From: Rickettsia canadensis str. McKiel | GTDB lineage: Bacteria; Pseudomonadota; Alphaproteobacteria; Rickettsiales; Rickettsiaceae | Length of the DNA stretch: 64,000 nt | Direction of reading: 5' to 3' | NCBI RefSeq assembly: GCF_000014345.1 | Contig: NC_009879.1 | Span: 1,069,501-1,133,500, forward strand | Shown here: one piece after another, positions 48,617 through 59,754 of the stretch | How positions within the stretch are numbered: position 1 is the first letter of the stretch | Layout of the letters: the number at the start of each line of letters is the position of its first letter | The notes under the pieces: generated by a model | Told to the model about the DNA's origin: nothing | The model's input: the letters and a program-made list of their open reading frames with translations, nothing else | Database searches by the model: none | Made by a program: the position numbers and the translations under genes

Positions 48617-50620
48617 TCATAAGCGGTTAAACTTAGCTATTTTATGGAATAATTCACAAGTATTTTGTAATAATGATAAACGATTTTGTACGATTTTTGG
48701 ATCAGGGTCATTAACGAGTACATTGCCAAAAAAGCTAGTAATCGGAGCTAATAGAGATGATAATAAATTTAAAACTCTCTCGTAATCTTTATCAGTTATA
48801 CTATCTATAATTTGCGGCAAAATTTTTTGCATCACTGCAAATAATTCTTTTTCGGACTGCGTAGTAAAGAGATTCCCATCAACTAAACCGGTAATTTTCT
48901 GATCGCCGATTATATTACTTGCTCGTTTATAAGCATTTAATAATTGCTTTCCTGCATCTTCTGCTAAAAATTTTTGTAAGGTATTAAGTTTTAGACTTAC
49001 ACTAACCAAATCTTCTGCACTTAAATCAAGAACGGCATTAATTAATGAAATATCATAATTATTTTTGAAATAGAATTTTATTCTTTCTTTAAGGAAAGAT
49101 ATTATTAAATCCTTATTTTTATCAGATGAATCTTTATATAAGTTTATAGAAAAATTAATTAAATCATTTAAATTTAACTCTAATTTATTTTCAATGATTA
49201 TTCTTATTATACCAAGAGCTTGACGTCTTAAGGCATATGGATCACCTGAACCTGTCGGCGCTTCTCCTGCTATCATTAAACCGACTAAACTATCTATTTT
49301 GTCAGCAGTAGCAAGAAGTGCAGCATTCCCGTTTGGTACATTGTCGCTTAGACCTTGCGGTTTATAATGATCCTTAATTGCTGTAGCTACTTCTTCATCT
49401 AATCCATCATGTTTTGCATAATAATAACCCATAATACCTTGCAGATCAGGAAATTCCCCGACCATTTCCGAAACAAGATCACTTTTGCAAAGTTTTGCTG
49501 CCATAATTAAATCTTTATTATTTGGAGCTATATAATTACAAATATTGGTTATGCGGTCGACTTTCTCTCTTAAGTTACCAAGCTTTACATGAAACGTTAC
49601 AGCTAGTAGTTTAGATAAATTTGATTCTAAAGTTTTAGCTATATCCTGCTTATAAAAATATAAAGCATCAGCAAGACGTGCTGCTAATACTTTTTCGTTA
49701 CCTTTAATAACGAGTTCAGCATTTACAAATCTGCCATTACTTACAAACAGAAAATACGGTGCAAAATTTCCCGCTTTATCAAATAGACAGAAATACTTCT
49801 GATGCCTACGCATCGAGGAAATTAACACCTCCTTAGGTAACTCTAAGAATTTTAGCGGTATTCTTCCAAGTAGTACAACAGGAAATTCAGTAAGCCCTGA
49901 TACTTCTTCAATTAAACGATTATCTTCTTTTATAGTTAAATCATGAGAATTTGCGAGTTCTAATAAACCGGCTTTAATTATTTCTTCTCTCTTTGTTCTT
50001 TCTAAAATAACATGATTTTCTGAAAGTTTATTTTTGTAATCCTCAAAATTTTCTACTTCTATTTTTTTATTATCAGTTAGGCGATGTCCGTACGTAATAT
50101 TATTAGCGGTTAAATGCCCAAATTGCATCGGTAATATTTCACCATCAAATATGCATAAAATGTTACGCAGAGGTCTAACCCACTTTATATTATAATCACC
50201 CCAAAACATCGACTTTGTCCAGCTATATTTATTAATAGCCTCTATAATAATTTCTGGTAAAATCTCTTTTATTTCTCTTTCTTCTGTTTTTTTGATGAAG
50301 AAATAATATAGTTGATTATTAATTAATTTAGTAAAAAGTTCTAATTTGCTAACATTATGAGCTTTACAAAAGCCATTAATAGCGGCTTCCGAAGCATTTA
50401 AGCTAGGTCCTTTAATTGCTGTGTCTTTTGGTAAAGTTACTTTCGGCAAGTGAGTAGCATGCAGAGTTATCCTACGAGGTCCTACAAACACTTTTACTTT
50501 TGCAAATATTTTGTTTTCTTCAAAAATTTTTGTAAATACGTTTAAATAACCCTTTTCAGCATTTTTTTGCATAAATGCAGGTATTTCTTCACTAAATAAC
50601 TCTAATAATAACTCACTCAC
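48617..50620 (-). CDS. glyS: Glycyl-tRNA synthetase beta subunit
   Basis: The 667-residue beta subunit of the bacterial alpha2beta2 glycyl-tRNA synthetase binds tRNA and contributes to aminoacylation. Landmarks are [17 protein letters not shown] at the start, [42 protein letters not shown] and [18 protein letters not shown] near 460-480, the last typical of the HD-like region. I prefer GTG at 50620 as start: the glyQ TGA and this GTG overlap as GTGA, implying translational coupling, and [11 protein letters not shown] is the family N-terminus. The frame extends ten codons further upstream inside glyQ. The C-terminal anticodon-binding region is complete. Confidence 0.95.
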   Translation of the reverse strand: MSELLLELFSEEIPAFMQKNAEKGYLNVFTKIFEENKIFAKVKVFVGPRRITLHATHLPKVTLPKDTAIKGPSLNASEAAINGFCKAHNVSKLELFTKLINNQLYYFFIKKTEEREIKEILPEIIIEAINKYSWTKSMFWGDYNIKWVRPLRNILCIFDGEILPMQFGHLTANNITYGHRLTDNKKIEVENFEDYKNKLSENHVILERTKREEIIKAGLLELANSHDLTIKEDNRLIEEVSGLTEFPVVLLGRIPLKFLELPKEVLISSMRRHQKYFCLFDKAGNFAPYFLFVSNGRFVNAELVIKGNEKVLAARLADALYFYKQDIAKTLESNLSKLLAVTFHVKLGNLREKVDRITNICNYIAPNNKDLIMAAKLCKSDLVSEMVGEFPDLQGIMGYYYAKHDGLDEEVATAIKDHYKPQGLSDNVPNGNAALLATADKIDSLVGLMIAGEAPTGSGDPYALRRQALGIIRIIIENKLELNLNDLINFSINLYKDSSDKNKDLIISFLKERIKFYFKNNYDISLINAVLDLSAEDLVSVSLKLNTLQKFLAEDAGKQLLNAYKRASNIIGDQKITGLVDGNLFTTQSEKELFAVMQKILPQIIDSITDKDYERVLNLLSSLLAPITSFFGNVLVNDPDPKIVQNRLSLLQNTCELFHKIAKFNRL

Positions 50621-51483
50621 TCGTTCATCTCCAACCATTTTGTGCAACAAATTTTTGCTAAATGACGCACTCTTAAAACGTAGGAAGCACGTTCAGTTAC
50701 ACTAATCACCCCAAGTGCATTTAATTGATTAAATGCATGACTTGCCTTAAGGCATTCATCATAAGCAGCAAACGGCACATTTTTCTTTACTAACCACTCA
50801 CATTGTTCTTCACTATCTTTAAAATGTCGTACTAACATTTCACTATCTGCAAGCTCTAAGTTATATTTTGAAAATTGCCTTTCAGCCTCAAAATCTACTT
50901 TACCGTATTTTAAAGCTTTTTCTCCTACTTGCCCATTCCAGTCAAGTTCTTTTACTTCATCAACACCTTGAATATATAAAGCAAGACGCTCAAGCCCGTA
51001 AGTGATTTCACCGGCAACGGGACGGCATTCAATACCACCGATTTGCTGCATATAAGTAAATTGTGATACTTCCATACCGTTACACCACACTTCCCAGCCA
51101 AGCCCAGCAGCACCTAGTGTCGGCGATTCCCAATCATCTTCAACAAAACGAATATCATGCGTTTTTAAATCTAAACCTAAACATTCTAAACTTTTAAGAT
51201 ATAGATCTTGAATATTATCTGGCGACGGCTTTAAGATAACTTGAAACTGATAATAATGTTGCATTCTGTTAGGATGCATACCGTACCTGCTATCCCCAGG
51301 TCTTCTAGACGGTTGCACGTAAGCGACAGACCAAGGTTTAGTACCAAGACATCGAAGCACTGTTGCAGGATGAAAGGTACCTGCTCCAACATGTGCATCG
51401 TAAGGCTGCAGTATTGCACAGCCGTAATCCTGCCAATAATTTTGTAATGTCAGTATAATTTGCTGAAATGATAGTTTTTTCAT
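50617..51483 (-). CDS. glyQ: Glycyl-tRNA synthetase alpha subunit
   Basis: The 288-residue catalytic alpha subunit carries [40 protein letters not shown] (class II motif region), [20 protein letters not shown], and [20 protein letters not shown] followed by [10 protein letters not shown]. It activates glycine with ATP and works only with GlyS. ATG at 51483 (MKKLSFQQI) is the family start; the frame is open 15 codons further (MDARLCGNN...), but those codons derive from an RPE-like element. It is the first gene of the glyQ-glyS pair. Confidence 0.96.
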   Translation of the reverse strand: MKKLSFQQIILTLQNYWQDYGCAILQPYDAHVGAGTFHPATVLRCLGTKPWSVAYVQPSRRPGDSRYGMHPNRMQHYYQFQVILKPSPDNIQDLYLKSLECLGLDLKTHDIRFVEDDWESPTLGAAGLGWEVWCNGMEVSQFTYMQQIGGIECRPVAGEITYGLERLALYIQGVDEVKELDWNGQVGEKALKYGKVDFEAERQFSKYNLELADSEMLVRHFKDSEEQCEWLVKKNVPFAAYDECLKASHAFNQLNALGVISVTERASYVLRVRHLAKICCTKWLEMNE

Positions 51484-51499
51484 AAGCATTATGTTTATT

Positions 51500-51596
51500 A
51501 TGTTATTCCCACATAGGCGGGCATCCAAAAAATGAAAGAATTTAAATTATTTACACCTATTAATTACTAGATTCCTGCCTTTTGCGGAAATGACAC
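51500..51596. repeat. RPE-like palindromic element upstream of glyQ
   Basis: atgttattcccacataggcg ggcatcc on the left pairs imperfectly with gattcctgccttttgcggaa atgacac on the right. Its left arm reads in frame with glyQ. Confidence 0.75.
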
Positions 51597-51650
51597 AGGA
51601 AAACTCATACAATACCACTATAAGCTCGTGCTAATTACATACAGAGGTCT

Positions 51651-52280
51651 TTAATAATACTCCTTACCGATCTTAATCTTAGGACGACCAGCAGCTATTC
51701 GCCAATCATTAGTGTCACGGAAAGAATAAATACAACCACAAAATTCTTGCTTATAAAAATGCTCTTCTTTAGCGATTTCATACATCCTACTAGCACCGCC
51801 ATCTTTACGCCAATTATAAGTCCAATAAGTTATCCCCTCGTAATGAGATGCGGCTCTAATTCCTGATTCATTAATTTGGTTCATATCTTTCCATCTAGAA
51901 ATACCAAGAGAACTGGTAATAACCCTAAAGCCATTTTCATAAGCATATAAAGCCGTACGTTCAAAACGCATATCAAAACACATACTGCAGCGTTTACCTC
52001 GTTCAGGCTCAAACTCCATCCCTTTAGCTCTTCTAAACCAATTTTGTGGATCATAATCCGCGTCAATAAATTCTATATTATGTTTGCCGGCAAAACGTAT
52101 ATTTTCATTTTTACGAAGCTCATATTCTTTTTTAGGATGTATATTAGGATTATAAAAAAATAGTGTAAACTTAATACCGTTATCTATTATTTTTTCCATT
52201 AAAGGACCGACGCAAGGAGCACAACAACAATGGAGTAAAACCTTGCTTTCACCATTTGGTATTTCAAAAACTTCACTCAT
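51651..52280 (-). CDS. queH: Epoxyqueuosine reductase QueH
   Basis: The 209-residue protein has the QueH (DUF208) signature: [17 protein letters not shown] (about 15-31), [14 protein letters not shown], and the second Cys pair in [33 protein letters not shown] and the C-terminal [11 protein letters not shown] complete the iron-sulfur and metal ligand set. QueH reduces epoxyqueuosine to queuosine in tRNA, replacing cobalamin-dependent QueG. Rickettsiae are thought to import a queuosine precursor, so presence of the terminal step makes sense. It follows the proP fossil with a 2-bp gap. Confidence 0.92.
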   Translation of the reverse strand: MSEVFEIPNGESKVLLHCCCAPCVGPLMEKIIDNGIKFTLFFYNPNIHPKKEYELRKNENIRFAGKHNIEFIDADYDPQNWFRRAKGMEFEPERGKRCSMCFDMRFERTALYAYENGFRVITSSLGISRWKDMNQINESGIRAASHYEGITYWTYNWRKDGGASRMYEIAKEEHFYKQEFCGCIYSFRDTNDWRIAAGRPKIKIGKEYY

Positions 52281-52282
52281 AA

Positions 52283-53543
52283 TTAGTTTACCAAGTTTTT
52301 CTTATATGTCTCTTTATAGAACTTCAAAATTATAGAGGATAATAAAACAAGTGCAATTAAATAATATGCAATAGCATAATGATCGCCGGTAACTTTCATT
52401 AATATCATTGCCACCATCGGTACGGTGCTGCCAAATATGGCAGCAGCAAGATTATACGAAAGTGCAACAGCAGTAAATGTTATACTAGTTGGAAATACTT
52501 CTACTAGAATCGTTGCGACAGGCCCCATATAAGTGCTGATAATTCCAGCAAATACTATTTGAGATATTATAGCTAAAGTAAAATTCATTGATCCAATACA
52601 TATAAAAATAGGTTAGACATATACAATTAATAATATAATACCCCATATTAGCACAGGACGACGTCCAATTTGATCAGCAATATATGCAGATATTGTTAAT
52701 ACAATCATCATTACAATTAATATTATACTACTCTCAATTCGTGCTTTGCTGACTAGTATAACCAAGTGTTTGCATAAAATTACTGATAAAAACTGTAGCT
52801 GTAGAAGTATAAAAAGGAGCAGTTACAGTAATATAGAGTCCAGTGCTACTATTAATTCTTTCAGATATTTGGTTAATGTCTCATGCAAAGGAAAGCGTGC
52901 TAAGCATCCGCTCTCTTTAGCTTTTTTATAAATAGAACTTTCTGCTAGGTTTTTTCTAATATATAAACCTACGAAACTAATAAATAAACCGGCAATAAAA
53001 GGTATTCTCCAATCCCATTCAAAAAGCATCTCAGCATAAATAAAATAAGAAAAACCGGCTGCTGTACTAAGTCCAAGGAGCATACCGCCCCCGCACATAC
53101 TAAATAAATGAGCTACTCCCTGCAAGTCCTAGTGCTTCTGTTGAAGTATGTTATACAATATATGAAATACAATCACTAAATTCCTCTCCTAAAGAAAAAC
53201 CTTGTATGAGTATGATAATAGTTAAAATAATAGGAGCGGCAATTCAATAGTTTTATAGCTTGGTAAGAGACCTATTCCGGCAGAGTTCGGTATTGCCATA
53301 GTTATAATACCCATTACCAAAGCAGTGTGTCTGCCGAATTTATTCCCTATATTACCAAAAATAATAACGCCAAGCGGTCGTAACTACAAAGTCTGCAGCA
53401 AATACTGCAAAAATTAAAGTATCTTGCATTTCTGAATCCAAAAAAATGCTCCCCTATATAATATAAGCAAATTGAGCATATAATGCATAATTATACCATT
53501 CTAAAGCGTTACACATCATACCGGATATTACTACTTTTCTCAT
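52283..53543 (-). pseudogene. proP: ProP-like MFS transporter fossil
   Basis: From ATG at 53543 the minus strand reads MRKVVISGMMCNALEWYNYA and, through shifts and stops, LIFAVFAADFVV, APIILTIIILIQGFSLGEEF, SMCGGGMLLGLSTAAGFSYF, DWRIPFIAGLFISFVGLYIR, ESSIYKKAKESG and finally an open C-terminal piece with IVFAGIISTYMGPVATILVE and FPTSITFTAVALSYNLAAAIFG. This is a full-length ProP/metabolite-H+ symporter ancestor with at least four disruptions. It is a different paralogue from the fossil at 33675. Confidence 0.85.
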
Positions 53544-53624
53544 TATTATCTTTTTGAAATTATTGTATTGATTTAAAAAAAAGATAATAAGAGTAATATT
53601 TTATATTCTCAAGTAAAAATAGCT

Positions 53625-54578
53625 TTATCTATGTTTTTCATTAACTGCTTTCTTAGTTAATTTAGCATTTATTTGAGAAGGAGAAACTTTAATATTTTGT
53701 TTGATGTTTTTTGTTTTTTCTTGAGATAGAAGACTTTCTTTATTATTTTGTAATGTTTTCATAAACTTATCTATATTGCTTTGTTCTAGTTTTATTGCAT
53801 TATCATTATTCAAAATTAATTCTCCAATTTTTTCACCAAGTTCAGGTGCATATCTCACGGCAAAAATTGATACCGGTACAACTATGATAGAAAAAGCTGC
53901 TCCCGCAGTCGCAACACTAATTGCGCCGACTAATAAAGCACAAACAGCACCAGCAATTTTTCCGGTTGCTTGTTTAAATATATTACTTTTTTGTGTAAAT
54001 TCTAAAGATATTTCTAATATTTTATTAAATTCTTTTTTTATATACGTGGTTGCTGCATCAATATTATTATATTTCTTCATTGCATACATTATGGAAGCCT
54101 TAAATAATTTTTTATGAGATTCAGCATAATTTATTATTTTGTCAAAATTCTTATCTTTTAAAAGAATTTTAAATATGTTTTTAATTTTTTCTTTTTCGGT
54201 ACTATTTATTTTTTCATCTCCAAAATAAACTGCTACAAGATTTTCTGCTATTATATCTTGTGATTGCTCTAAAATATTATTCTTATTTTGCTCATTTTTA
54301 TCTTCAGAAGTAATCATTATTGCAAATAACTCTAATGCTACAGAAAAATTATCATCGTTAATAACCCGCATACCTAAATAATTTTTGAGCCTAGAAATAC
54401 ATTTGTTAATATATTTTTCAGGTTCCAGTTGAGAATTAAGTCTTAGCTTATAATCTATAGCAAGCATATTTGCAATAGTAGAGCAAGTAGATTTCGTAAG
54501 ATTATTGACAAAATCATTAACAATATCCTTTTTAAATAAATTAGTATTTACGTTATTAAGTATTATTGCATTATTCAT
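53625..54578 (-). CDS. Uncharacterised protein with a hydrophobic hairpin
   Basis: 317 residues with no domain I can name. The first 200 residues are helical and Lys/Asn-rich (NFSVALELFAIMITSEDKNE, FGDEKINSTEKEKIKNIFKI). A strongly hydrophobic Ala/Val stretch at about 209-237 (GKIAGAVCALLVGAISVATA) could be a membrane hairpin, and the C-terminus is charged and basic. There is no signal peptide. It is the last of three leftward genes (523-, 211- and 317-residue products), 8 bp after the 211-residue gene, so co-transcription is likely. It could be an accessory of the same system or an unrelated rickettsial protein. Confidence 0.7.
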   Translation of the reverse strand: MNNAIILNNVNTNLFKKDIVNDFVNNLTKSTCSTIANMLAIDYKLRLNSQLEPEKYINKCISRLKNYLGMRVINDDNFSVALELFAIMITSEDKNEQNKNNILEQSQDIIAENLVAVYFGDEKINSTEKEKIKNIFKILLKDKNFDKIINYAESHKKLFKASIMYAMKKYNNIDAATTYIKKEFNKILEISLEFTQKSNIFKQATGKIAGAVCALLVGAISVATAGAAFSIIVVPVSIFAVRYAPELGEKIGELILNNDNAIKLEQSNIDKFMKTLQNNKESLLSQEKTKNIKQNIKVSPSQINAKLTKKAVNEKHR

Positions 54579-54586
54579 TTTATAAT

Positions 54587-55222
54587 TTATTTTGAGACTA
54601 ATTCTCTAATATGTAATATTAATTTAGCATAAATAATATTAGGAGCACGATTTACTGAAAGTTTATAGATATTCTTAGGCGTTAATACTTCTTCATTACG
54701 CACTCGTACAAAAGATATAAGAGTATTAGGAGGCACATAAGAATAAATTTCAGAGAATATTTTTAGAAAAGTCAAAAAATCTGCACATGCATATTTTATA
54801 TTTATGCTATAATTATTTACATAAATCGATGCACTTTCTCCTTCAGTCGCCTGAAAATTATTTTTAAACAATACTGAATTTATAGATACATCTATAGGTT
54901 CTACTAAATTATATTTATCGCTTAAGCTTTTTATTCTGGGAATTAGTTCTTGATAATTTACGCAACTCAGACTACTTGGCACCCTTAAATCTATATATTT
55001 TTTGTAAGATTCTAATATTTCTTCTTTAGAGTTAATGACAGAATAAAGCTTTAAAACTTCTGTTGTTAGATTTTCTTGTGCAACGTGTTGATCAAGCATA
55101 GATTTACTGTATTCTTGCTGAAAATTTTTCATTATCCAAATAGTTAAGGAAATAAAGAAAAAATATATGATAAATTGAACAAATATCAGGTTCTTTAAAT
55201 ACATAATGTATTTTTCAAACAT
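54587..55222 (-). CDS. PilO/GspM-like bitopic membrane protein (tentative)
   Basis: The 211-residue protein has one N-terminal transmembrane helix (about 11-31, LIFVQFIIYFFFISLTIWIM). A helical coiled-coil stretch follows (about 34-80) and then a periplasmic part with strands (ESASIYVNNYSINIKYACAD, ILISFVRVRNE-like). A short cytosolic tail, one helix, a coiled coil and a ferredoxin-like end is the plan of PilO, PilN and GspM of type IV pilus and type II secretion platforms. No sequence motif proves it. It lies between the 523-residue gene, from which it is separated by an RPE-like element, and the 317-residue gene. Confidence 0.5.
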   Translation of the reverse strand: MFEKYIMYLKNLIFVQFIIYFFFISLTIWIMKNFQQEYSKSMLDQHVAQENLTTEVLKLYSVINSKEEILESYKKYIDLRVPSSLSCVNYQELIPRIKSLSDKYNLVEPIDVSINSVLFKNNFQATEGESASIYVNNYSINIKYACADFLTFLKIFSEIYSYVPPNTLISFVRVRNEEVLTPKNIYKLSVNRAPNIIYAKLILHIRELVSK

Positions 55223-55244
55223 TATTTTTACCTTGGGTTATTAG

Positions 55245-55382
55245 TATTGTTGCATGGTTCATCTCATTCCCGCAAAGGCAGAAACCCAGAAAATAACTTT
55301 AATACTAGTACAAAATTACATGACAAAATAAACCTATAAAAGTTTTTCTAAGATTCCTACCCTTAGTGGCTAGGAATGACAT
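55245..55382. repeat. RPE-like palindromic element, diverged
   Basis: The recurring flank attgttgcatggttc is followed by tctcattcccgcaaaggcag; the right end is gattcctacccttagtggct aggaatgaca. It separates the 523- and 211-residue genes and may interrupt an operon. Confidence 0.65.
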
Positions 55383-55388
55383 AGAATA

Positions 55389-56960
55389 TTAAGTTTTATC
55401 GTCAATGATATTAACCGACAAAGGAATTACTACCTTACCTAATATATCAAGTATTTTATCCTTGTATATAACATAATCTATTTGCAAATTAGATAATGTA
55501 TTTTTTACGTTTTGCATATGATTATCTAGTATCTCTAAAGATTCATCTACCGATAGATTATTAGTATGATATTTAAGTATTAATTTAATTATTAATTGTC
55601 TCTTAGAAACTAGTAAAATATTATCTATATTTGTTAATTCCCATTTAATTTCTTCTAATTTAAAAGCTGGATTTAAAGTCATTATTAGTCTTTTAAGTAA
55701 ATCAAACGGCAGTGGTACCGGTGCTGCTAGTAATTTTTCTATCACATATAAATCAGCTAGACTAGTAGCATTTTTAATATAAGGATATTTATATTTTATA
55801 TTATCATATGCTTGATTTGTTGCATAATATTTTTCATTAATAGATTGTATGTTTTTGTAATTCTGTTTTGTATTATATTTGATAACACCGATCACTAATA
55901 TTAATATTATAAGTAATGTACTATATAATTTAAATGTTAGATCTTTTATAGTAACTAGTTTTTTTATTGATTTTAAATTATTATTATAAGCAGGAAAGCT
56001 CTTATATTCTAGAAAGAGCCTACTAATATTTGTATCCATAAATCTTTCTTTTTCTAGAGTTTGCTTATTTAGTATATTATCAACTGGTATAAAGATCACA
56101 GGGCGATCTTCAAAATTTGTTGATTTTAATAAAGATTTCAACTCTTCATCTACTATAAGAATTATACAGGCTTTTTGATCAAGATTACTTATATAGTTTT
56201 TAAATAATATAAAGCAATCATTAATTTCTTGTTCTATAATACCTTGAATATAGCCGACAGTTTTATGAAATGGATACTCAAGATTTTTAATTGTTATTAT
56301 ATTATTTTTATGTTTGATAATAAATTTTATACCACTAGCTTGTGATGCATATACACAAATTTGAAAATAATCATTATATTTATTATTTTCTATATTCTGC
56401 ACTATTTTATTTATAATAACTTTTAGTTCTAATGTTAAAAAATAAATTCCTTTTAAATCAAGTGATCTTTTATTTATAATACATGAAATTATATCGCTTA
56501 AAGGTCTTTCAAATGGACACGACATAATTAAAGTCGACCAAATTTCACTTGGTGTAGTAGTAATTTCGTAAACACAATGTGCTATAATGTCTTCTTTATT
56601 AAAATAACCTTCGATAAATTGTGCAATAGGATCAAGTTTTACTATTGACTGTAATATAGGTATTTGATCATGCCGTGTTTTACATTCGCTGCCATCAAGT
56701 AAAAAATAAATATCGCTTTTTGAAAATTTACTAAAAAAGTTTTTATAAGGGTTTAAGTCTATCTGTTCCTGGTTAGGGATAAATAATTTATCTAATAATT
56801 TGTTATCAAGAAAAGTACTCAGAAACACCCCTTTATTACCTAGTAACACCACAATATTTTTTCTTTTGAAAGAAAATATTTTTAATTTTGTAGCAAATTT
56901 AACAAAATATAATTTGATCGAATCAAAAATATTTTTCATAAATAAATTTATTTTACTCAT
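55389..56960 (-). CDS. PilM/GspL-like membrane protein (tentative)
   Basis: The 523-residue protein has a long cytosolic N-terminal part (to about 340), one transmembrane helix (about 341-360, [20 protein letters not shown]) and a periplasmic helical segment rich in Asn and Tyr ([20 protein letters not shown]), ending in alternating strands. The N-terminal half has strand-rich pieces such as [20 protein letters not shown] and [14 protein letters not shown], compatible with the actin-like fold of GspL or PilM-PilN fusions. The product order of large platform protein then small bitopic protein supports this. I see no catalytic motif. The assignment is architectural inference. Confidence 0.5.
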   Translation of the reverse strand: MSKINLFMKNIFDSIKLYFVKFATKLKIFSFKRKNIVVLLGNKGVFLSTFLDNKLLDKLFIPNQEQIDLNPYKNFFSKFSKSDIYFLLDGSECKTRHDQIPILQSIVKLDPIAQFIEGYFNKEDIIAHCVYEITTTPSEIWSTLIMSCPFERPLSDIISCIINKRSLDLKGIYFLTLELKVIINKIVQNIENNKYNDYFQICVYASQASGIKFIIKHKNNIITIKNLEYPFHKTVGYIQGIIEQEINDCFILFKNYISNLDQKACIILIVDEELKSLLKSTNFEDRPVIFIPVDNILNKQTLEKERFMDTNISRLFLEYKSFPAYNNNLKSIKKLVTIKDLTFKLYSTLLIILILVIGVIKYNTKQNYKNIQSINEKYYATNQAYDNIKYKYPYIKNATSLADLYVIEKLLAAPVPLPFDLLKRLIMTLNPAFKLEEIKWELTNIDNILLVSKRQLIIKLILKYHTNNLSVDESLEILDNHMQNVKNTLSNLQIDYVIYKDKILDILGKVVIPLSVNIIDDKT

Positions 56961-56968
56961 GATTCAGA

Positions 56969-56997
56969 GTATACTCCTGATAAATGAAGAATAGTCA
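56969..56997 (+). repeat. Dispersed repeat family, left-end fragment
   Basis: gtatactcctgataaatgaa gaatagtca closely matches the left end of the copy at 19823 (gtatactccctgtgaaataa agaatggtta). It starts 9 bases upstream of the 523-residue gene. Confidence 0.6.
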
Positions 56998-57016
56998 AAA
57001 TAAAACATAAATTAAT

Positions 57017-57048
57017 ATTAGAGATAGGAACTGCTTCCCATCTCTAAT
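57017..57048. promoter_or_regulatory. Stem-loop in the alaS leader region
   Basis: attagagat (57017-57025) pairs with atctctaat (57040-57048); inside, ggaa and ttcc form a second helix with loop ctgc. It lies about 70 bases before the alaS ATG and lacks a long T tract, so it may be a terminator of neighbouring transcription or a leader structure. Confidence 0.5.
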
Positions 57049-57117
57049 ACTCATTATTTTAAACTTCTTTTAAAAGAAACAAAGTATATAAAGAAACTTT
57101 AAACTATTATAACTTAT

Positions 57118-59754
57118 ATGACTAAATTTACCACCGAAGAAGTTAGAAGTAAATTTATAACTTACTTTAAAACAAATAATCATACACATGTACCCGCTAG
57201 CTCCTTAATTCCACAGAATGACCCTAGCTTAATGTTTGTTAATTCCGGAATGGTACAATTTAAAAATGTTTTTACAGGACAGGAAAAAAGACCTTATAAC
57301 AAAGCGGTAACTAGTCAGAAATCTCTTAGAGCCGGCGGCAAGCATAATGACCTTGAGAATGTCGGTTATACTGCAAGACATCACACATTTTTTGAAATGC
57401 TAGGTAATTTTTCTTTTGGTGACTACTTTAAAGAACAAGCCATATATTACGCTTGGAATTTATTGACTAAAAAATTTGAACTACCGAAAAACAAGCTTTA
57501 TGTAACAATTTATCATACCGATGATGAAGCAGCTTCTTACTGGAAAAAAATAGCAGGTTTTGGGGATGATCGCATAATAAGGATCAAAACAAACGATAAT
57601 TTTTGGTCTATGGGCGATACCGGTCCTTGCGGTCCTTGCTCCGAAATTTTTTACGACCACGGCGAAAATATATATGGTGGACTTCCCGGTACTAAAGATG
57701 AAGATGGTGATAGATTTATCGAGATTTTGAATATGGTGTTTATGCAATATGAACAAGTAGATAAGGATACTAGAATAGAGTTACCGCAAAAATCTATTGA
57801 TACTGGTATGGGTCTTGAGCGTATGACTGCGATATTGCAGCATGTTAACAATAATTATGATATAGATTTATTTCAGAAAATAATTGATTATACCGAAAAT
57901 ATAGTAAAAGTAAAAGTAAAGGGAGAAGCTAAATTTTCTTATAGGGTTATTGCTGATCACCTAAGAGCAAGTAGCTTTTTAATAGCTGACGGTGTCATCC
58001 CTTCAAATGAAGGACGCGGTTACGTACTTCGACGTATTATGCGAAGATCCATGAGACATGCTCATATGTTAGGTAGCAAAGAGCCGCTTATGTATAAATT
58101 ACTGCCAAAGCTTGTTGATTTAATGGGAAATATTTATCCGGAACTTAAAAGATCTGAGAGTTTTATAAGTAATATCTTAGAACAAGAAGAGATTAGGTTT
58201 AAAACTACTTTAGAAAGAGGATTAAAATTACTTTCCGAAGAAACGGAAACACTAACAAAAGGTGATAAATTATCAGGAGAAATAGCATTTAAATTATACG
58301 ATACTTACGGATTTCCACTTGATTTAACCAAAGATATTCTAAAAAACTATGATATTTCTGTTGATCATCAAGGATTTAAAGAGCAAATGCTTGCACAAAA
58401 AGAACGTGCTAGAAAATCTTGGCTTGGCTCTGGTGAGTACAAAACCAATCAGCTATGGTTTGATATCAAAGAACAATATGGTAGCACAGAATTTTTAGGA
58501 TACACACTTAATGAAGCAGAATGTAAAATAATTGTATTAATCAAAGATAATAATTTAGTTAATAATATTCAGGAAACAGATACACAATTTTTATTGATCA
58601 GCAATCAAACTCCTTTTTACGGTGAGTCCGGCGGTCAGATGGGTGATAATGGAACGATATTTGCAAAAGATTCTGAAGTAGAAGTAATAGATACTTTGAA
58701 ATATTTAGGCTCTATTATAGTTCACAAATGTATTTTGAAGAAAGGTAAAATTCATGTAGGAGAAAATGCTAATTTTAGTATAGACGTAAAATATAGACAG
58801 AATTTAAGAATTCATCATTCAGCAACACATATATTACATGCAGTGCTGCACGAAGTGCTTGGTAAACATGTGACACAAAAAGGCTCGTTAGTTGCTCCGA
58901 CTTATTTACGTTTCGATATTAGCTATTCTAAAGCTGTGACTAATGAAGAAATTACTTTGATTGAAGATAAGGTAAATGAGATTATTAGAGCTAATCATGA
59001 AGTAAATACTACATTAATGGCAACTGAAGATGCAGTCAAACAAGGAGCTATGGCATTATTTGGAGAAAAATACGACTCTGAGGTAAGAGTAGTTAAGATG
59101 GGTAATAACTCTCTAGAATTATGCGGCGGTACACATGTTAGACGCCTTGGCGATATTGGTTGCTTTAAGATTACAAACGAAAGTGCTATAGCTGCCGGTA
59201 TTCGCAGAATTGAAGCAGTTTGCGGTGAATTCGTAATTAAATTAATGAGAGAAAAAGAGAATTTACTTAAATCGGTAGAAAGCAGTTTAAAAACTAATAA
59301 AAATGAGCTTATTACCAAAGTAAACAATATTTTAGAACGGAATAAAGGTCTTGAGAAAGAGCTTGAAAAAGTCCATTTAGCTCATTTAGATTTAAGCATA
59401 GATCAGATTAATAAAGAAGCTGAAGAGATAAAAGGAGTTAAATTAATTTATCAATATATAGAGAATTTAAACAATAAAGTACTACGTCAGGCTGCAGAAA
59501 ATTTAACGAAAAAAGTAGAGGATTTAATAGTAGTATATATTGTGGGTAATAGCGATAAATTATCTATTACGGTTGCAGTGAGTAAAGCTATAACAGATAA
59601 GTTCAACGCCGTTAATATTGCAAAAGAACTCTCGTTATTCTTAGGTGGCACAGGAGGCGGTGGGCAGGCAAGCCTTGCTCAAGCTGGCGGACATGATATA
59701 GGTAAGCTAAATAAAATACATGAAAAATTATATAGTTTATTAACAGTATTATAG
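57118..59754 (+). CDS. alaS: Alanyl-tRNA synthetase
   Basis: The 878-residue enzyme has the class II catalytic core (VNSGMVQFKNVFTGQEKRPY, TARHHTFFEMLGNFSFGDYF, GPCGPCSEIFYDHG) in the first 270 residues and a tRNA-recognition region to about 460. The editing domain carries the zinc ligands HHSATHILH (about 562-570) and CGGTHVRRLGDIGCFK (about 665). A C-Ala domain ends in LGGTGGGGQASLAQAGG. It charges tRNA-Ala and hydrolyses mischarged Ser/Gly-tRNA. ATG at 57118 directly follows an AT-rich leader without a strong ribosome site. Confidence 0.98.
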   Translation: MTKFTTEEVRSKFITYFKTNNHTHVPASSLIPQNDPSLMFVNSGMVQFKNVFTGQEKRPYNKAVTSQKSLRAGGKHNDLENVGYTARHHTFFEMLGNFSFGDYFKEQAIYYAWNLLTKKFELPKNKLYVTIYHTDDEAASYWKKIAGFGDDRIIRIKTNDNFWSMGDTGPCGPCSEIFYDHGENIYGGLPGTKDEDGDRFIEILNMVFMQYEQVDKDTRIELPQKSIDTGMGLERMTAILQHVNNNYDIDLFQKIIDYTENIVKVKVKGEAKFSYRVIADHLRASSFLIADGVIPSNEGRGYVLRRIMRRSMRHAHMLGSKEPLMYKLLPKLVDLMGNIYPELKRSESFISNILEQEEIRFKTTLERGLKLLSEETETLTKGDKLSGEIAFKLYDTYGFPLDLTKDILKNYDISVDHQGFKEQMLAQKERARKSWLGSGEYKTNQLWFDIKEQYGSTEFLGYTLNEAECKIIVLIKDNNLVNNIQETDTQFLLISNQTPFYGESGGQMGDNGTIFAKDSEVEVIDTLKYLGSIIVHKCILKKGKIHVGENANFSIDVKYRQNLRIHHSATHILHAVLHEVLGKHVTQKGSLVAPTYLRFDISYSKAVTNEEITLIEDKVNEIIRANHEVNTTLMATEDAVKQGAMALFGEKYDSEVRVVKMGNNSLELCGGTHVRRLGDIGCFKITNESAIAAGIRRIEAVCGEFVIKLMREKENLLKSVESSLKTNKNELITKVNNILERNKGLEKELEKVHLAHLDLSIDQINKEAEEIKGVKLIYQYIENLNNKVLRQAAENLTKKVEDLIVVYIVGNSDKLSITVAVSKAITDKFNAVNIAKELSLFLGGTGGGGQASLAQAGGHDIGKLNKIHEKLYSLLTVL

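Noticed and set aside
57017-57048. T-box riboswitch controlling alaS
   Set aside because: The stem-loop is too small, no T-box consensus (TGGNACCGCG-like) is seen, and T-boxes are not expected in alpha-proteobacteria.
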